From assembly GCF_002895525.1 (NCBI RefSeq), contig NZ_AZRL01000021.1:1-64000 (forward strand): 64,000 bases of DNA, in the 5' to 3' direction. The translations under genes were made by a program, and so were the position numbers. Below are positions 52,661-62,900 of the stretch, in pieces. The notes under the pieces were generated by a model. It searched no databases. It was not told where the DNA came from and worked only from the letters and a program-made list of their open reading frames with translations. Position 1 is the first letter of the stretch. Every line of letters starts with the position of its first letter. This DNA comes from Petrotoga olearia DSM 13574. GTDB lineage: Bacteria; Thermotogota; Thermotogae; Petrotogales; Petrotogaceae.

Positions 52661-55321
52661 TTGGTTCCTAAAATTATAATAACTACCCATAAAAATGCTG
52701 ATTTTGATGGTTTTGCTGCATGTGTTGCTGCATCATTAATATATGATGATTCTGTTATTGTTCTTGAAGGAGAACCTCAGCAAAATCTGAAGGAATTTTT
52801 GAATATATACGATATTCAATACGAAAAAGAAAATAATTTTAAAAAAGATTATCAAGAAGAGATAAAAAATCACAAATTCGAAAAAGTTGTGATTGTTGAT
52901 ACTGCAGATATCGATAGAATACCTGCATTTATAAAATCTCTAATTGAACAAGGAATAGAAGTTGACATATATGATCATCATCCTGAGTTAAAAGAGCAAA
53001 ATATCAAAGGTAATAATTATTCTAAAGAAGTAGGAAGTGCTACTACATTAGTTGTTCAAAAATTATTAGAAAACCATGTAGTTCTTCCCGATACCTATGA
53101 AACGCTTTTTTTAATAGCAATCCACGAAGATACTGGAAATTTTGTTTATTCCACAACGACCCCATTAGAGCATCAAATCTCTGCAGAACTATTAAAAGGC
53201 GGTGCAAGGATAGAAGAAGTAGAAGAATTTGTCTCATTAGAAATGACAAAAGAACAAAAAGAGCTTTTTGACAAACTCTATAACAATGTACAAGAACTTA
53301 CTTTAGAAGAAGTAACAATACATATTACTTATTCTGGAATAGACAAATTTATAGGTGGGTTAAACGTTATAACCCATAAATTGTTTGAAGCGCTGACTCC
53401 AGATGTTTTATTTGTTGTTGTGAAAATGGGGAAAAGCATATATATAGTTGCAAGATCAAGGGTCGAAGTAATAGATTTAAATAAAATCCTATCTTTATTT
53501 GGTGGAGGAGGCCATAAAAAAGCTGGTTCAGCCAAAACAAAAGGTCTTAGAATACAAGAGGTTATTGATAAAATTAAAAAAGAGTTAAGATCCTCTTTTG
53601 TCCCAGTTTTAAAAGCAAAGCATATTATGTCATCTCCCGTAAGAACCATATTATCATTTGAAACAGTAGAAAGGGCTCATGAATTGATGTTTCAAACAGG
53701 GCATTCTGGGCTCCCTGTAATTTCTGACAATAAATTAGTGGGTATTGTAACTAAAAAAGATATAGAAAAGGCAATGAAACATGGTTTAAAAAAAGCACCT
53801 GTTAAAGCTATAATGAGTACTAACTTAAAAGTTGTTGATGTAGAAACTTCGCTGACTCAAGTAAGAAGGATCATGGCAGAGGCAGACATCGGTAGAATTC
53901 CCGTTTTAAAAGATGGTATACTTGTAGGCATAATAACTAGAACAGACCTTTTAAGGGCGACTAACGGAGTTTTTAATTTTTCACTTAGCCCAATTTTAGA
54001 AGAAAAGTATAAATCGTTAAATTTAAAAGAAGATATGGAAAAAACCCTACCCCCATCTATTCTTAATCTTTTAAAACTTATCGGTTTGTATGGGAATGAG
54101 TTAGGGATAAACGTATATGTAGTAGGGGGATTTGTCAGAGATCTTTTGCTGGCGATTAGATCTAAATTAAACGGTGCAAAAAAGTCCATACCTTACGATA
54201 TAGATGTGGTAGTGGAAGGGGATGGCTTGTTGTTTGGGAAATATGTTGCCAAACAATTGAGGGCAAAGTATGTTGAACACCCTAAATTTCACACCTGCTC
54301 AATTTTTTATAGAAATGGGGAAAATAAGATAATAAGGATTGATATTGCAACTGCAAGAACAGAATATTATGAAGAAGCAGGAGAACTACCTAAAGTAGAG
54401 TTATCAACTATTAAAAAAGATTTATACAGAAGGGATTTTTCGATAAACGCTATGGCCATAAAGCTTAATTCAGGTTCTTTTGGAATGCTCTTGGATTTTT
54501 TTAATTGTAGAAAAGATCTTGAAGAAGGCAGAATTAGGATACTTTATCCCCTCTCTTTTATTGAAGATCCTACAAGAATACTTAGAGCTATAAGGTTTGA
54601 ACAAAGATTTGGATTTGAAATTGAGCCTAATACCTTATCAAAATTGGAAGAAGCCGTAGCAAATGGATATTTGGAAAAAGTAACTGGAATGAGGATAAGA
54701 GAGGAATTAGAGAAAATACTAGAAGAACCTGAACCTATGAAAGCAATAAAAAGAATGGGTAAAATGAAAATAATTTTTCACTTGTTTGAAAGAACTTACT
54801 ACTCACCAACAATGGAAAAAGATTTAGAAAAACTTTTTGATGTTAAAAATTACTTCAAAAACAACTTATCGAATTATCTGAATAAAGTCAGACTATTCCA
54901 CTTAGTTTTATACGTTCTGTTGCAATACACTCCAGAAGAATCTCTCAAAAAAATTACAGCAAGATATGGGTTACCCAAAGATTTTATTAAAAATCTCATG
55001 CAAGTAAAAAACGTATATAATGAAATTTCTAATGAGTTAAAAAACAAAGAAAAAATATCAAAATTGTCTTATTATTATGAAAAAACCAACGGTTTTCAAA
55101 ATGAACAATTAATTTTTTTAGCTGTAAAGCTTCCAGAAGAATTATTAGGAAAATACTATGAATATTTAAGAAAAATCGAGAAATTAAAACTCTCCATTAC
55201 GGGAGAAGATTTACTAAAGAAAGGATACGAAGGAGTTCAAATTAAAACAAAGTTAGAAGAAATAAAGAAAAAGCTCTTGAATGGCGAAATACAACCTGGC
55301 GAAGAAAAATATTTGATTTAA
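52661..55321 (+). CDS. DHH-CBS-nucleotidyltransferase fusion (A- or CCA-adding tRNA enzyme)
   Basis: An 886-residue three-part protein. Residues about 1-305: DHH phosphoesterase (THKNADFDGFAAC, VDTADIDR, YDHHPE, GGGGHKKAGSAK). Residues about 315-430: a CBS pair (MSSPVRTILS, IGRIPVLKDGILVG). Residues about 450-886: class-II tRNA nucleotidyltransferase (VVGGFVRDLLL, DIDVVVEGDG, RRDFSINAMAIKL). The same architecture is known in A-adding or CCA-adding enzymes of deep-branching bacteria such as Aquifex. It probably maintains tRNA 3' ends; the DHH and CBS parts may add a regulatory or nuclease function. TTG start. Confidence 0.88.
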   Translation: MVPKIIITTHKNADFDGFAACVAASLIYDDSVIVLEGEPQQNLKEFLNIYDIQYEKENNFKKDYQEEIKNHKFEKVVIVDTADIDRIPAFIKSLIEQGIEVDIYDHHPELKEQNIKGNNYSKEVGSATTLVVQKLLENHVVLPDTYETLFLIAIHEDTGNFVYSTTTPLEHQISAELLKGGARIEEVEEFVSLEMTKEQKELFDKLYNNVQELTLEEVTIHITYSGIDKFIGGLNVITHKLFEALTPDVLFVVVKMGKSIYIVARSRVEVIDLNKILSLFGGGGHKKAGSAKTKGLRIQEVIDKIKKELRSSFVPVLKAKHIMSSPVRTILSFETVERAHELMFQTGHSGLPVISDNKLVGIVTKKDIEKAMKHGLKKAPVKAIMSTNLKVVDVETSLTQVRRIMAEADIGRIPVLKDGILVGIITRTDLLRATNGVFNFSLSPILEEKYKSLNLKEDMEKTLPPSILNLLKLIGLYGNELGINVYVVGGFVRDLLLAIRSKLNGAKKSIPYDIDVVVEGDGLLFGKYVAKQLRAKYVEHPKFHTCSIFYRNGENKIIRIDIATARTEYYEEAGELPKVELSTIKKDLYRRDFSINAMAIKLNSGSFGMLLDFFNCRKDLEEGRIRILYPLSFIEDPTRILRAIRFEQRFGFEIEPNTLSKLEEAVANGYLEKVTGMRIREELEKILEEPEPMKAIKRMGKMKIIFHLFERTYYSPTMEKDLEKLFDVKNYFKNNLSNYLNKVRLFHLVLYVLLQYTPEESLKKITARYGLPKDFIKNLMQVKNVYNEISNELKNKEKISKLSYYYEKTNGFQNEQLIFLAVKLPEELLGKYYEYLRKIEKLKLSITGEDLLKKGYEGVQIKTKLEEIKKKLLNGEIQPGEEKYLI

Positions 55322-55323
55322 AT

Positions 55324-55352
55324 TTGACAACTCATTTTTTTTATGGTATAAT
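55324..55352 (+). promoter_or_regulatory. Consensus promoter of the arginine leader
   Basis: TTGACA (55324-55329), 17-base spacer, TATAAT (55347-55352), both perfect. The spacer and flanks match the asparagine-leader promoter at 15793-15821 almost base for base (one difference within the promoter). It lies at the very end of the preceding gene. Confidence 0.9.
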
Positions 55353-55386
55353 CCCTAAAATTTAGCGTAAGGAGTTTTTTAAATTT

Positions 55387-55497
55387 ATGACTAATTGTGA
55401 AAAAAATTTCATTTCTTATAATCAAATAAATTTAAATAACGATAGGAGGCGCCCATGTAGCCGGTGGATCATAAGCACCGGTAATGGGTGCTTATGA
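55387..55497 (+). CDS. Candidate arginine leader peptide (36 aa, three consecutive Arg codons)
   Basis: ORF from ATG 55387 to TGA 55495-55497, preceded by AAGGAG (55369-55374), though twelve bases lie between, longer than ideal. The centre has DRRRPCSRW: Arg codons AGG AGG CGC at 55444-55452 and CGG at 55462. The peptide includes or borders the antiterminator strand. AGG-AGG also forms an SD followed after five bases by ATG-TAG (55455-55460), a start-stop unit in another frame. Leader function is inferred from the arginine operon downstream. Confidence 0.55.
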   Translation: MTNCEKNFISYNQINLNNDRRRPCSRWIISTGNGCL

Positions 55498-55573
55498 GTT
55501 GGAGAGGCTTATTCTCCTAATTGAGTTTTAATCCATGCGGCTACATCTTTAAAGATGTAGCCGCTTTTTTTTT
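55455..55573 (+). promoter_or_regulatory. Arginine-operon transcription attenuator
   Basis: A perfect 14-bp terminator (GCGGCTACATCTTT 55537-55550 with AAAGATGTAGCCGC 55551-55564, then nine Ts). A competing antiterminator joins 55455-55469 (ATGTAGCCG then TGGAT) to 55531-55546 in two helices of nine and five pairs. A separate hairpin CATAAGCACC/GGTGCTTATG (55470-55496) and a small GGAGA/TCTCC stem (about 55501-55517) lie between. CGGTG (55462-55466) can also pair with CACCG (55476-55480), sequestering the antiterminator strand. Confidence 0.8.
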
Positions 55574-55619
55574 AGAGTTTCTAAAGGCGTTAAGTCAAAA
55601 ATTAGAGGGAGGTTAATAT

Positions 55620-56846
55620 ATGGAAAGTACTGAAATAATTCAAGAAGATATTGTTTTACCTTTGGGTTTCAAAGTCTGGGGAATTCATTGTGGAATCAAG
55701 AAGTTTAAAAAAGATTTAGGACTGATATATTCAGAAAAAAAGGCTAATGCCTCGGCTGTTTTTACAACGAACAAAGTTAAAGCGGCTCCAGTTCTTTTGA
55801 GTATGAAGAACATTAAGAATAATGAAATACAAGCGGTTATTGTGAATAGTGGTAACGCAAACGCTTGCACCGGTACAAAAGGGTATTCAGATGCAGTAAG
55901 TATGGCAGAGAAAACAGCTCAGATCTTAAATTTAAAGTCAGAAGATGTATTTGTATGTTCAACAGGTGTTATAGGTGTTCCATTGCCGATTGAAAAAATT
56001 TTAAACGGCATAGAATCGTTGGCAAAAAATCATAATTTTGAAAATAACGATCTTGTAAGTTTTGCACAAGCGATAATGACAACAGATACCTTTCCAAAAA
56101 TTTATTCCACTCAAGTTGTGATTGGAGGCAAAAAGATCACTCTTACTGGGGTTGCCAAAGGTTCAGGCATGATTCATCCCAATATGGCTACCATGTTGTC
56201 TTTCATTTTGACAGATGCAAACATTTCTAAATCTGCTTTGAATAAGGCCTTAAAGCAAACCGTAGATGATTCTTTCAACTTGATAACGGTTGATGGTGAT
56301 ACAAGTACCAACGACACGGTTCTTATTTTGGCCAATAAGCAAGCAAATAATCAAGAAATTATAGAAGATTCTCATGAATACAAATTATTTCAAAAAGCAC
56401 TTTATGAAGTAGTTGAAAGTTTGGCAAAAAAAATTGTGATAGATGGGGAAGGTGCAACTAAATTTTTTGAAGTACAAGTAAAAAACGCGAAGACGAAAGA
56501 AGATGCTAAATTGATCTCAAGGTCTATAGCTAAGTCTAATCTAGTCAAAACAGCAATTCATGGAGAGGATGCTAATTGGGGTAGGGTGTTAGCAGCTGCA
56601 GGTTATTCAGGAGGAAACTTTGATCCCGATAAGGTGGATGTCTGGTTTCAAAGTTGTTTAGGAAAGATTCAACCTTGCCAAGATGGCCATTTTATAGAGT
56701 TTAATGAAATTAATGCAAAAGAAATTTTAAGTGAAAAAGAATTAAAAATTATTGTGGATTTAAAAGATGGTGAAGAGAATGCCAAATCTTGGGGATGTGA
56801 CCTTACTTCTAAATATGTAGAAATAAATGGAGGGTACAGAACATGA
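55620..56846 (+). CDS. argJ: Glutamate N-acetyltransferase / amino-acid acetyltransferase
   Basis: Transfers acetyl from N-acetylornithine to glutamate, recycling the acetyl group, and may also acetylate glutamate directly. 408 residues. The self-cleavage site with nucleophile Thr191 is intact (KGSGMIHPNMA-TMLSF). Whether it is mono- or bifunctional cannot be judged. GAGGGAGG SD. First protein gene after the attenuator; ATGA overlap with argB. Confidence 0.95.
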   Translation: MESTEIIQEDIVLPLGFKVWGIHCGIKKFKKDLGLIYSEKKANASAVFTTNKVKAAPVLLSMKNIKNNEIQAVIVNSGNANACTGTKGYSDAVSMAEKTAQILNLKSEDVFVCSTGVIGVPLPIEKILNGIESLAKNHNFENNDLVSFAQAIMTTDTFPKIYSTQVVIGGKKITLTGVAKGSGMIHPNMATMLSFILTDANISKSALNKALKQTVDDSFNLITVDGDTSTNDTVLILANKQANNQEIIEDSHEYKLFQKALYEVVESLAKKIVIDGEGATKFFEVQVKNAKTKEDAKLISRSIAKSNLVKTAIHGEDANWGRVLAAAGYSGGNFDPDKVDVWFQSCLGKIQPCQDGHFIEFNEINAKEILSEKELKIIVDLKDGEENAKSWGCDLTSKYVEINGGYRT

Positions 56847-57742
56847 TAAAAGCTGAAAAGTTTTCAGATGAGATATCTAAAGCGGAAGTTTTGGTCGAAG
56901 CGTTACCTTACATAAAAAAATTTGCGGGAAGTATAGCCGTTATTAAATTTGGGGGGAACGCCATGAAAGATTCACAAATTAAATCGATGGTCGCAAAAGA
57001 TATCGTACTTATGAAATATGTTGGGCTAAATCCTGTTGTCGTTCATGGTGGAGGGCCAGATATCAATAAAATGCTTACGAGTTTGAATATAGAAACAAAA
57101 TTTGTAAATGGATTAAGGGTAACTGATGAAAAAGTTATGGAAATAGTAGAGATGGTGTTGGTTGGTAAGGTAAATAAAGAGATTACATCGTTGATAAATA
57201 AAATAGGGGGAAAGGCTGTTGGATTGAGTGGGAAAGATGCAAATTTATTGTTGGCAGACAAAGATTTGTCCCAAGGGGATTTGGGTTATGTTGGTAAGTT
57301 AATAAATGTGAATAAGGAAGTAATTTTGAATTTAATTGAAAAAGATTATATCCCTGTGATTGCTCCTTGTGCGATTGGGAAAGATGGAAAAACTTATAAC
57401 GTCAATGCCGATATGGCTGCAGGTAAGATTGCTTCTTCTTTGAATGCAGATAAATTTGTTTTATTGACAGATGTAGAAGGCATCTTGAAAAACAAAGAAG
57501 ATGAAGAAAGTGTGATTTCTAGACTGTCATATAATGAAGCAAAAGGTTTACTGAATTCTGAGTTTATCACTGGTGGAATGATTCCCAAGTTAAAATGTTG
57601 CATCCAAGCCCTAGAAGACGGAGTGAAAAGGGCACATATAATTGATGGACGAATTCCTCATGCTTTGCTTTTAGAGATATACACAGACAAAGGTGTGGGA
57701 ACTATGATAGCGAAGGAGGTATATGATAATGACAATCTCTGA
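56843..57742 (+). CDS. argB: Acetylglutamate kinase
   Basis: Phosphorylates N-acetylglutamate. 299 residues. VIKFGGNAM, VVVHGGGPDINKML and VNADMAAGKIASSLNADK are typical of the amino-acid kinase family ArgB. An N-terminal extension of about 28 residues precedes the kinase core, as in hexameric arginine-sensitive forms, so feedback by arginine is possible. Overlaps argJ and argD. Confidence 0.95.
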   Translation: MIKAEKFSDEISKAEVLVEALPYIKKFAGSIAVIKFGGNAMKDSQIKSMVAKDIVLMKYVGLNPVVVHGGGPDINKMLTSLNIETKFVNGLRVTDEKVMEIVEMVLVGKVNKEITSLINKIGGKAVGLSGKDANLLLADKDLSQGDLGYVGKLINVNKEVILNLIEKDYIPVIAPCAIGKDGKTYNVNADMAAGKIASSLNADKFVLLTDVEGILKNKEDEESVISRLSYNEAKGLLNSEFITGGMIPKLKCCIQALEDGVKRAHIIDGRIPHALLLEIYTDKGVGTMIAKEVYDNDNL

Positions 57743-58913
57743 AGATAAAAAGTATGTAATGAATACTTATTCAAGATTCCCTATAACTTTAGTTCAAGGG
57801 AAAGGGATAAAGGTTTGGGATGAAAACGGTAATGAGTACTTAGATTTCGTAGCTGGGATCGCTGTTAATGCTTTGGGGCATTCTCACTCTGCAATTGTTG
57901 AATCGGTAAAATCACAAGTTGACAAATTAATCCATATTTCTAACCTATATTGGAATAGCAATCAAATAGAATTAGCCAAAATGATCTGCGAAAAATCCTT
58001 TGGAAAAAGTGTCTTTTTTTGCAACAGTGGAGCAGAGGCGAATGAAGCTGCAATTAAGTTGGCAAGAAAATATGGGAGAACTAAGTACAATGGGCGAAGA
58101 TACAAAATTATCACGGCAAAGAACTCATTTCATGGAAGAACCTACGGTGCATTGACGGCAACAGCCCAGCCAAAATATCACAAGAACTTCGAACCTCTAT
58201 TGGAAGGATTTGAAAGCGTAGAGTACAACGATATAAATTCTTTAAAGTCCGCAATTGATGAAAATACATGTGCTGTAATGTTGGAGGTTATCCAAGGTGA
58301 AGGGGGAATAAACGAAGCAAAAGATGAATATCTTCAACAAGTTAGAAAACTTTGTGATGAGAACGACCTTCTTTTGATTTTTGACGAAGTCCAAACAGGG
58401 ATAGGAAGAACTGGAAAACTTTTTGCCTATGAACATTCTGGAGTGGTACCCGATGTGATGACCCTTGCAAAAGCCTTAGGTGGTGGTTTCCCTATCGGTG
58501 TGCTTGTTGTGAATGAAAAAGCTGACGTATTTACACCAGGGGATCATGGATCAACATTTGGTGGGAACCCGTTAGCCTGTGCAGTTGGCATGGCTGTGAT
58601 GAAAAACGTTGCACAAGAATCTTTTCTGAATATGGTGAAAGAAAATGGTGAATTTTTCAAAAATCAATTATTAGCAATGAAGGAAAAACATTCAATAATT
58701 GACAAAGTTAAGGGAAAAGGTTTGATGATCGGAGTCAAGTTAGACATAGAAGATGGCAGTGATATAGTAAAAAAAGCTATGGAAAAAGGACTTTTGATAA
58801 ATCTTTTAAATCACAATGTTTTAAGATTCGTCCCTCCTCTTATAATCACAAAAGAAGAGATAGCCAAGGGTATGAATATTCTCGAAGAAGTTTTTTTAGA
58901 AATGGGGTATTAA
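57729..58913 (+). CDS. argD: Acetylornithine aminotransferase
   Basis: PLP enzyme making N-acetylornithine. 394-395 residues from ATG 57729, nine bases after AGGAGG; ATG 57723 is only three bases away from it. FFCNSGAEANEAAIKLAR, IFDEVQTGIGRTG and the PLP lysine in MTLAKALGGGFPIG are present. Its 5' end overlaps argB. It is a closer ArgD than the lysine-cluster copy at 11420. Confidence 0.94.
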   Translation: MTISEDKKYVMNTYSRFPITLVQGKGIKVWDENGNEYLDFVAGIAVNALGHSHSAIVESVKSQVDKLIHISNLYWNSNQIELAKMICEKSFGKSVFFCNSGAEANEAAIKLARKYGRTKYNGRRYKIITAKNSFHGRTYGALTATAQPKYHKNFEPLLEGFESVEYNDINSLKSAIDENTCAVMLEVIQGEGGINEAKDEYLQQVRKLCDENDLLLIFDEVQTGIGRTGKLFAYEHSGVVPDVMTLAKALGGGFPIGVLVVNEKADVFTPGDHGSTFGGNPLACAVGMAVMKNVAQESFLNMVKENGEFFKNQLLAMKEKHSIIDKVKGKGLMIGVKLDIEDGSDIVKKAMEKGLLINLLNHNVLRFVPPLIITKEEIAKGMNILEEVFLEMGY

Positions 58914-58914
58914 G

Positions 58915-59961
58915 ATGAAAGGATTTATAAAGTTAAACGATTCTACCATTTTTGAAGGAGAAATTATAAGTAAAAAAGATTTTGGACAAGGCGAAGTTGT
59001 CTTTAACACGTCTATGACTGGATACGAGGAATCAATAACGGATCCGTCTTATGCAGGAGAAATACTGGTAATGACCTATCCATTGATAGGAAATTATGGT
59101 GTAAATTTAGAGAATTTACAGTCAAAAAGACCCCCCATCAAAGGTTTGATAGTTAAAGATTACTGTCAATTTCCCTCTCATCACACATCTCAGTATTCAC
59201 TTTTAGATTATTTAGACCAATATGATGTTCCAGTTTTAAATAAAGTGGATACAAGGGCCCTTACGAAAAAGTTAAGGACAGAAGGAAGTATGTATGGTGT
59301 AATAGCCACCCAAGACTATTCTTTGGAAGTTTCAACTTCCACGGAGAACTTACTTGATAGTGTTTCTACAAAGGAAACCTATAGAATTCAAGGAGACGGT
59401 CCGAAGATAGCATTAATAGACTTGGGAGTTAAGAAAAATATTGTAAAACAGCTCAAATCTGAAGGATACGATATTTACGTTTTTCCATATAACAGTACTA
59501 AAAATGATGTAGATAAGGTTCAACCCGATTTAGTATTATTCTCCAACGGTCCAGGTGATCCAAAAAAGGCAAAAGAAGCAATACTTTTAGCTAAAGAGTT
59601 TATAGGTGAGAAACCACTTTTTGGGATTTGTTTGGGTCATCAAATAATATCTTTGGCGTTGGGTTTTAATACTGTAAAAATGAAATTTGGTCATAGAGGT
59701 ACCAACCATCCTGTGAAGAATTTATTGAATAATAAATGTTATATCACTTCTCAAAACCACGGTTATATGGTTGAAAAAGAGTCAGTGAAAAACAAAGATC
59801 TAATAATCACCTACATCAATTTGAATGATCAAAGTATCGAGGGAATTATGCACAAGAAGTATCCCATTTTTACCGTTCAGTTTCATCCAGAATGTGGTCC
59901 TGGGGTTCACGATACAGCTTTTATCTTTAAAAAAATAAGAGGTTTAATCTGTAGACAGTAA
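58915..59961 (+). CDS. carA: Carbamoyl-phosphate synthase small subunit
   Basis: Glutamine amidotransferase subunit that supplies ammonia to CarB. 348 residues: N-terminal CPSase_S domain (FNTSMTGYEESITDPSYAGEI) and C-terminal class-I glutaminase with nucleophile cysteine in FGICLGHQI and the HPE triad residues in VQFHPECGPG. It starts one base after the argD stop. Confidence 0.95.
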   Translation: MKGFIKLNDSTIFEGEIISKKDFGQGEVVFNTSMTGYEESITDPSYAGEILVMTYPLIGNYGVNLENLQSKRPPIKGLIVKDYCQFPSHHTSQYSLLDYLDQYDVPVLNKVDTRALTKKLRTEGSMYGVIATQDYSLEVSTSTENLLDSVSTKETYRIQGDGPKIALIDLGVKKNIVKQLKSEGYDIYVFPYNSTKNDVDKVQPDLVLFSNGPGDPKKAKEAILLAKEFIGEKPLFGICLGHQIISLALGFNTVKMKFGHRGTNHPVKNLLNNKCYITSQNHGYMVEKESVKNKDLIITYINLNDQSIEGIMHKKYPIFTVQFHPECGPGVHDTAFIFKKIRGLICRQ

Positions 59962-59985
59962 AAAATACTTTCGGGGAGGTCAACA

Positions 59986-62900
59986 ATGCCAAAAAAAAGC
60001 GAAATAAGAAGTGTTTTAGTTATAGGTTCTGGACCAATAATAATAGGTCAAGCTGCAGAATTCGATTATTCAGGAACCCAAGCTTGTAAATCTTTAAAAG
60101 AAGAAGGATGTAAAGTAATATTGGTAAACAACAATCCTGCAACTATTATGACTGATACAGAAATAGCAGATGTAGTTTATATGGAAAACCTTGAAATGGA
60201 TACTTTAATTTCCATTATAGAGAAAGAAAAACCCGATGGGATTTTAGGAACATTGGGAGGACAAACAGGCTTAAATCTAATTATCCAACTAAAAGATAGT
60301 GGAATTATCGATAAGTACGATATTCAAGAATTGGGAACGTCAGTTGAATCCATAAAAATAGCAGAAAGTAGAGAATTATTTAAAAGAAAAATGCAAGAAA
60401 TTGAAGAACCTATCGCTGAAAGCCTCACTGTGTCAACAGTATCCGAAGCCCTAAATTTTGCTAGCCAAGTTGGGTATCCTTTGATAATACGCCCAGCATA
60501 CACTTTAGGAGGAACAGGCGGTGGCTTTGCTTACAGCGAAGAAGAGTTAATAGAATTTGTGGAGAATGGACTGAAAAAGAGTATGATGAAAGAAGTCTTA
60601 ATAGAAAGATCGTTATTGGGTTGGAAAGAGATCGAATACGAGTTAGTTAGAGATTCTTTTGATAATTGCATCACCGTATGTAATATGGAAAATTTTGATC
60701 CTGTTGGAATTCACACTGGAGATAGTATAGTTGTTGCCCCTTCTCAAACGTTGACAGATCAAGAACATCAAATGTTAAGGGATTCATCCCTTAAGATAGT
60801 AAAAGCTTTAAAGATTGAAGGTGCCTGCAATATTCAGTTTGCTCTTAATCCTTCTAACAAAGAATATCGAGTTATTGAAGTGAATCCTCGTTTGAGTAGA
60901 TCCAGCGCCTTGGCATCCAAAGCAACGGGGTATCCTATAGCAAAAATAGCTACCAAAATAGCATTAGGATTTTCATTGGATGAGATAAAAAATCCGGTTA
61001 CTGGAAAAACAACAGCCTTTTTTGAACCATCTTTAGATTATGTTGTAACAAAGATTCCACGATGGCCTTTTGATAAGTTTTATCAAGTTGATAAAAAAAT
61101 AGGTACGCAAATGAAATCCACCGGGGAAACGATGGCACTTGGACGTACCTTTGAAAGTTCTTTATTAAAGGCAGTTCGCTCCCTTGATATGAAAATTAAA
61201 GGCTTGAGAATTAAAGAGGTGCAAAAAGAGAGCAATGAAGAATTAGTAGAACATTTACACATCCCAAACGAAAAAAGATTATTTCATATTGCCGAAGCAC
61301 TTAGAAGAGGTTATAAGGTTTTTGATATTCATAAATTAACTTATATAGATAACTGGTTTTTAGAAAAAATAAAGAACATCGTCGATTTCGAAAATATTAT
61401 TAGTACCTCCCAATTAAATTATGACCTTTTACTTAAAGCAAAGGTTCTTGGCTTTTCAGATCAAGAAATATCTGAATTAAAAGGTATACAAGAAAATGAA
61501 GTGAGAGAATTGAGAAAATCCTACGGCATTATCCCATCATACAAGATGGTTGACACGTGTGCAGCGGAGTTTGATTCAGTAACACAATATCTCTACTCAA
61601 CTTATGGTGAAGAGGACGAAATAGAGGTACACAACATCATAAAAAAAGTCATAGTTATAGGTGGAGGACCGATAAGAATTGGACAAGGGGTGGAGTTTGA
61701 TTATTGTACAGTTAAAGCTCTATTGGCATTAAAAGAAAAAGGTATCAAATCAATCATCATAAACAATAATCCTGAAACCGTCAGTACAGATTTTGATACA
61801 GGTGATAGATTGTACTTCGAACCTCTGACTCAAGAAGATGTTTTGAATATCATAGAAAAAGAAGGCCCACTGGGAACAATGATCATGTTTGGGGGGCAAA
61901 CTGCTTTGAACCTAAGCGAAGAACTCGAAAGACAAGGGATCAGAATCTTGGGGACATCATATGAGGGTATTGATCTGTGTGAAGATAGAAAGAGATTTTC
62001 GATACTGTTGAAAAAGTTAGGGATCAACCAACCTCGTGGCGGGTACGCTACTTCATTTGATGAGGCTCGAGAAATTGCTAAACGTATAGGGTTTCCTCTT
62101 TTAGTTAGACCTTCATATGTAATAGGGGGACAATCTATAGAAAAGGTTAATTCCCTAGATGAATTATTTGAGTATTTATCACATGCTTTAGATTTATCAC
62201 CAGTTAGACCAGTGCTAATAGATGAATACATAGAAGGGATAGAAGTTGAAGTTGATGCTGTCTCTGATGCAGAAGACGTATTAATTCCTGGAATAATAGA
62301 ACATATTGAAAAAGCGGGAATTCATTCAGGAGATAGTTTTGCTGTATTTCCTGCCAAAAGCTTGTCTGAATTAGAAGAGAAAGAAATTGTGAGATACGTT
62401 GAAAAAATATCAAAAGCGGTGAACATTAAAGGTTTAATAAACATTCAATTTATCGTGAAAGAGGGAAAAGTTTACGTTATTGAAGTTAATCCAAGGGCCT
62501 CTAGGACTGTCCCAATAATCAGTAAAGTAACAGGAATCCCTATGATAAAACTCGCAGTTGAAATTGCATTAGGTAATAACTTGAAAAAACTTGGGTACTA
62601 TGAACCTTTTTATCCAAAGATTCCATATACGGTAGTTAAAGCACCAATATTTTCATTAGAGAAATTACCAGGTGTTGAAGTTGCGCTAGGTGCAGAAATG
62701 AAATCCACAGGGGAAACCCTCGGCATTGATTTCAACTATCATAATGCGATGTATAAGGCTTTTAAAAGCGCTCATTTGAATGTTCCTTCAACAGGAAAAG
62801 TGCTATTATCATTTTCAGAAAAAGTAGTAAAGGGGAGTAAAAGTTTTGTTAAATATCTTCAAAGCTGTGGATACGAATTGTGGGGAACCACCGGGACAGC

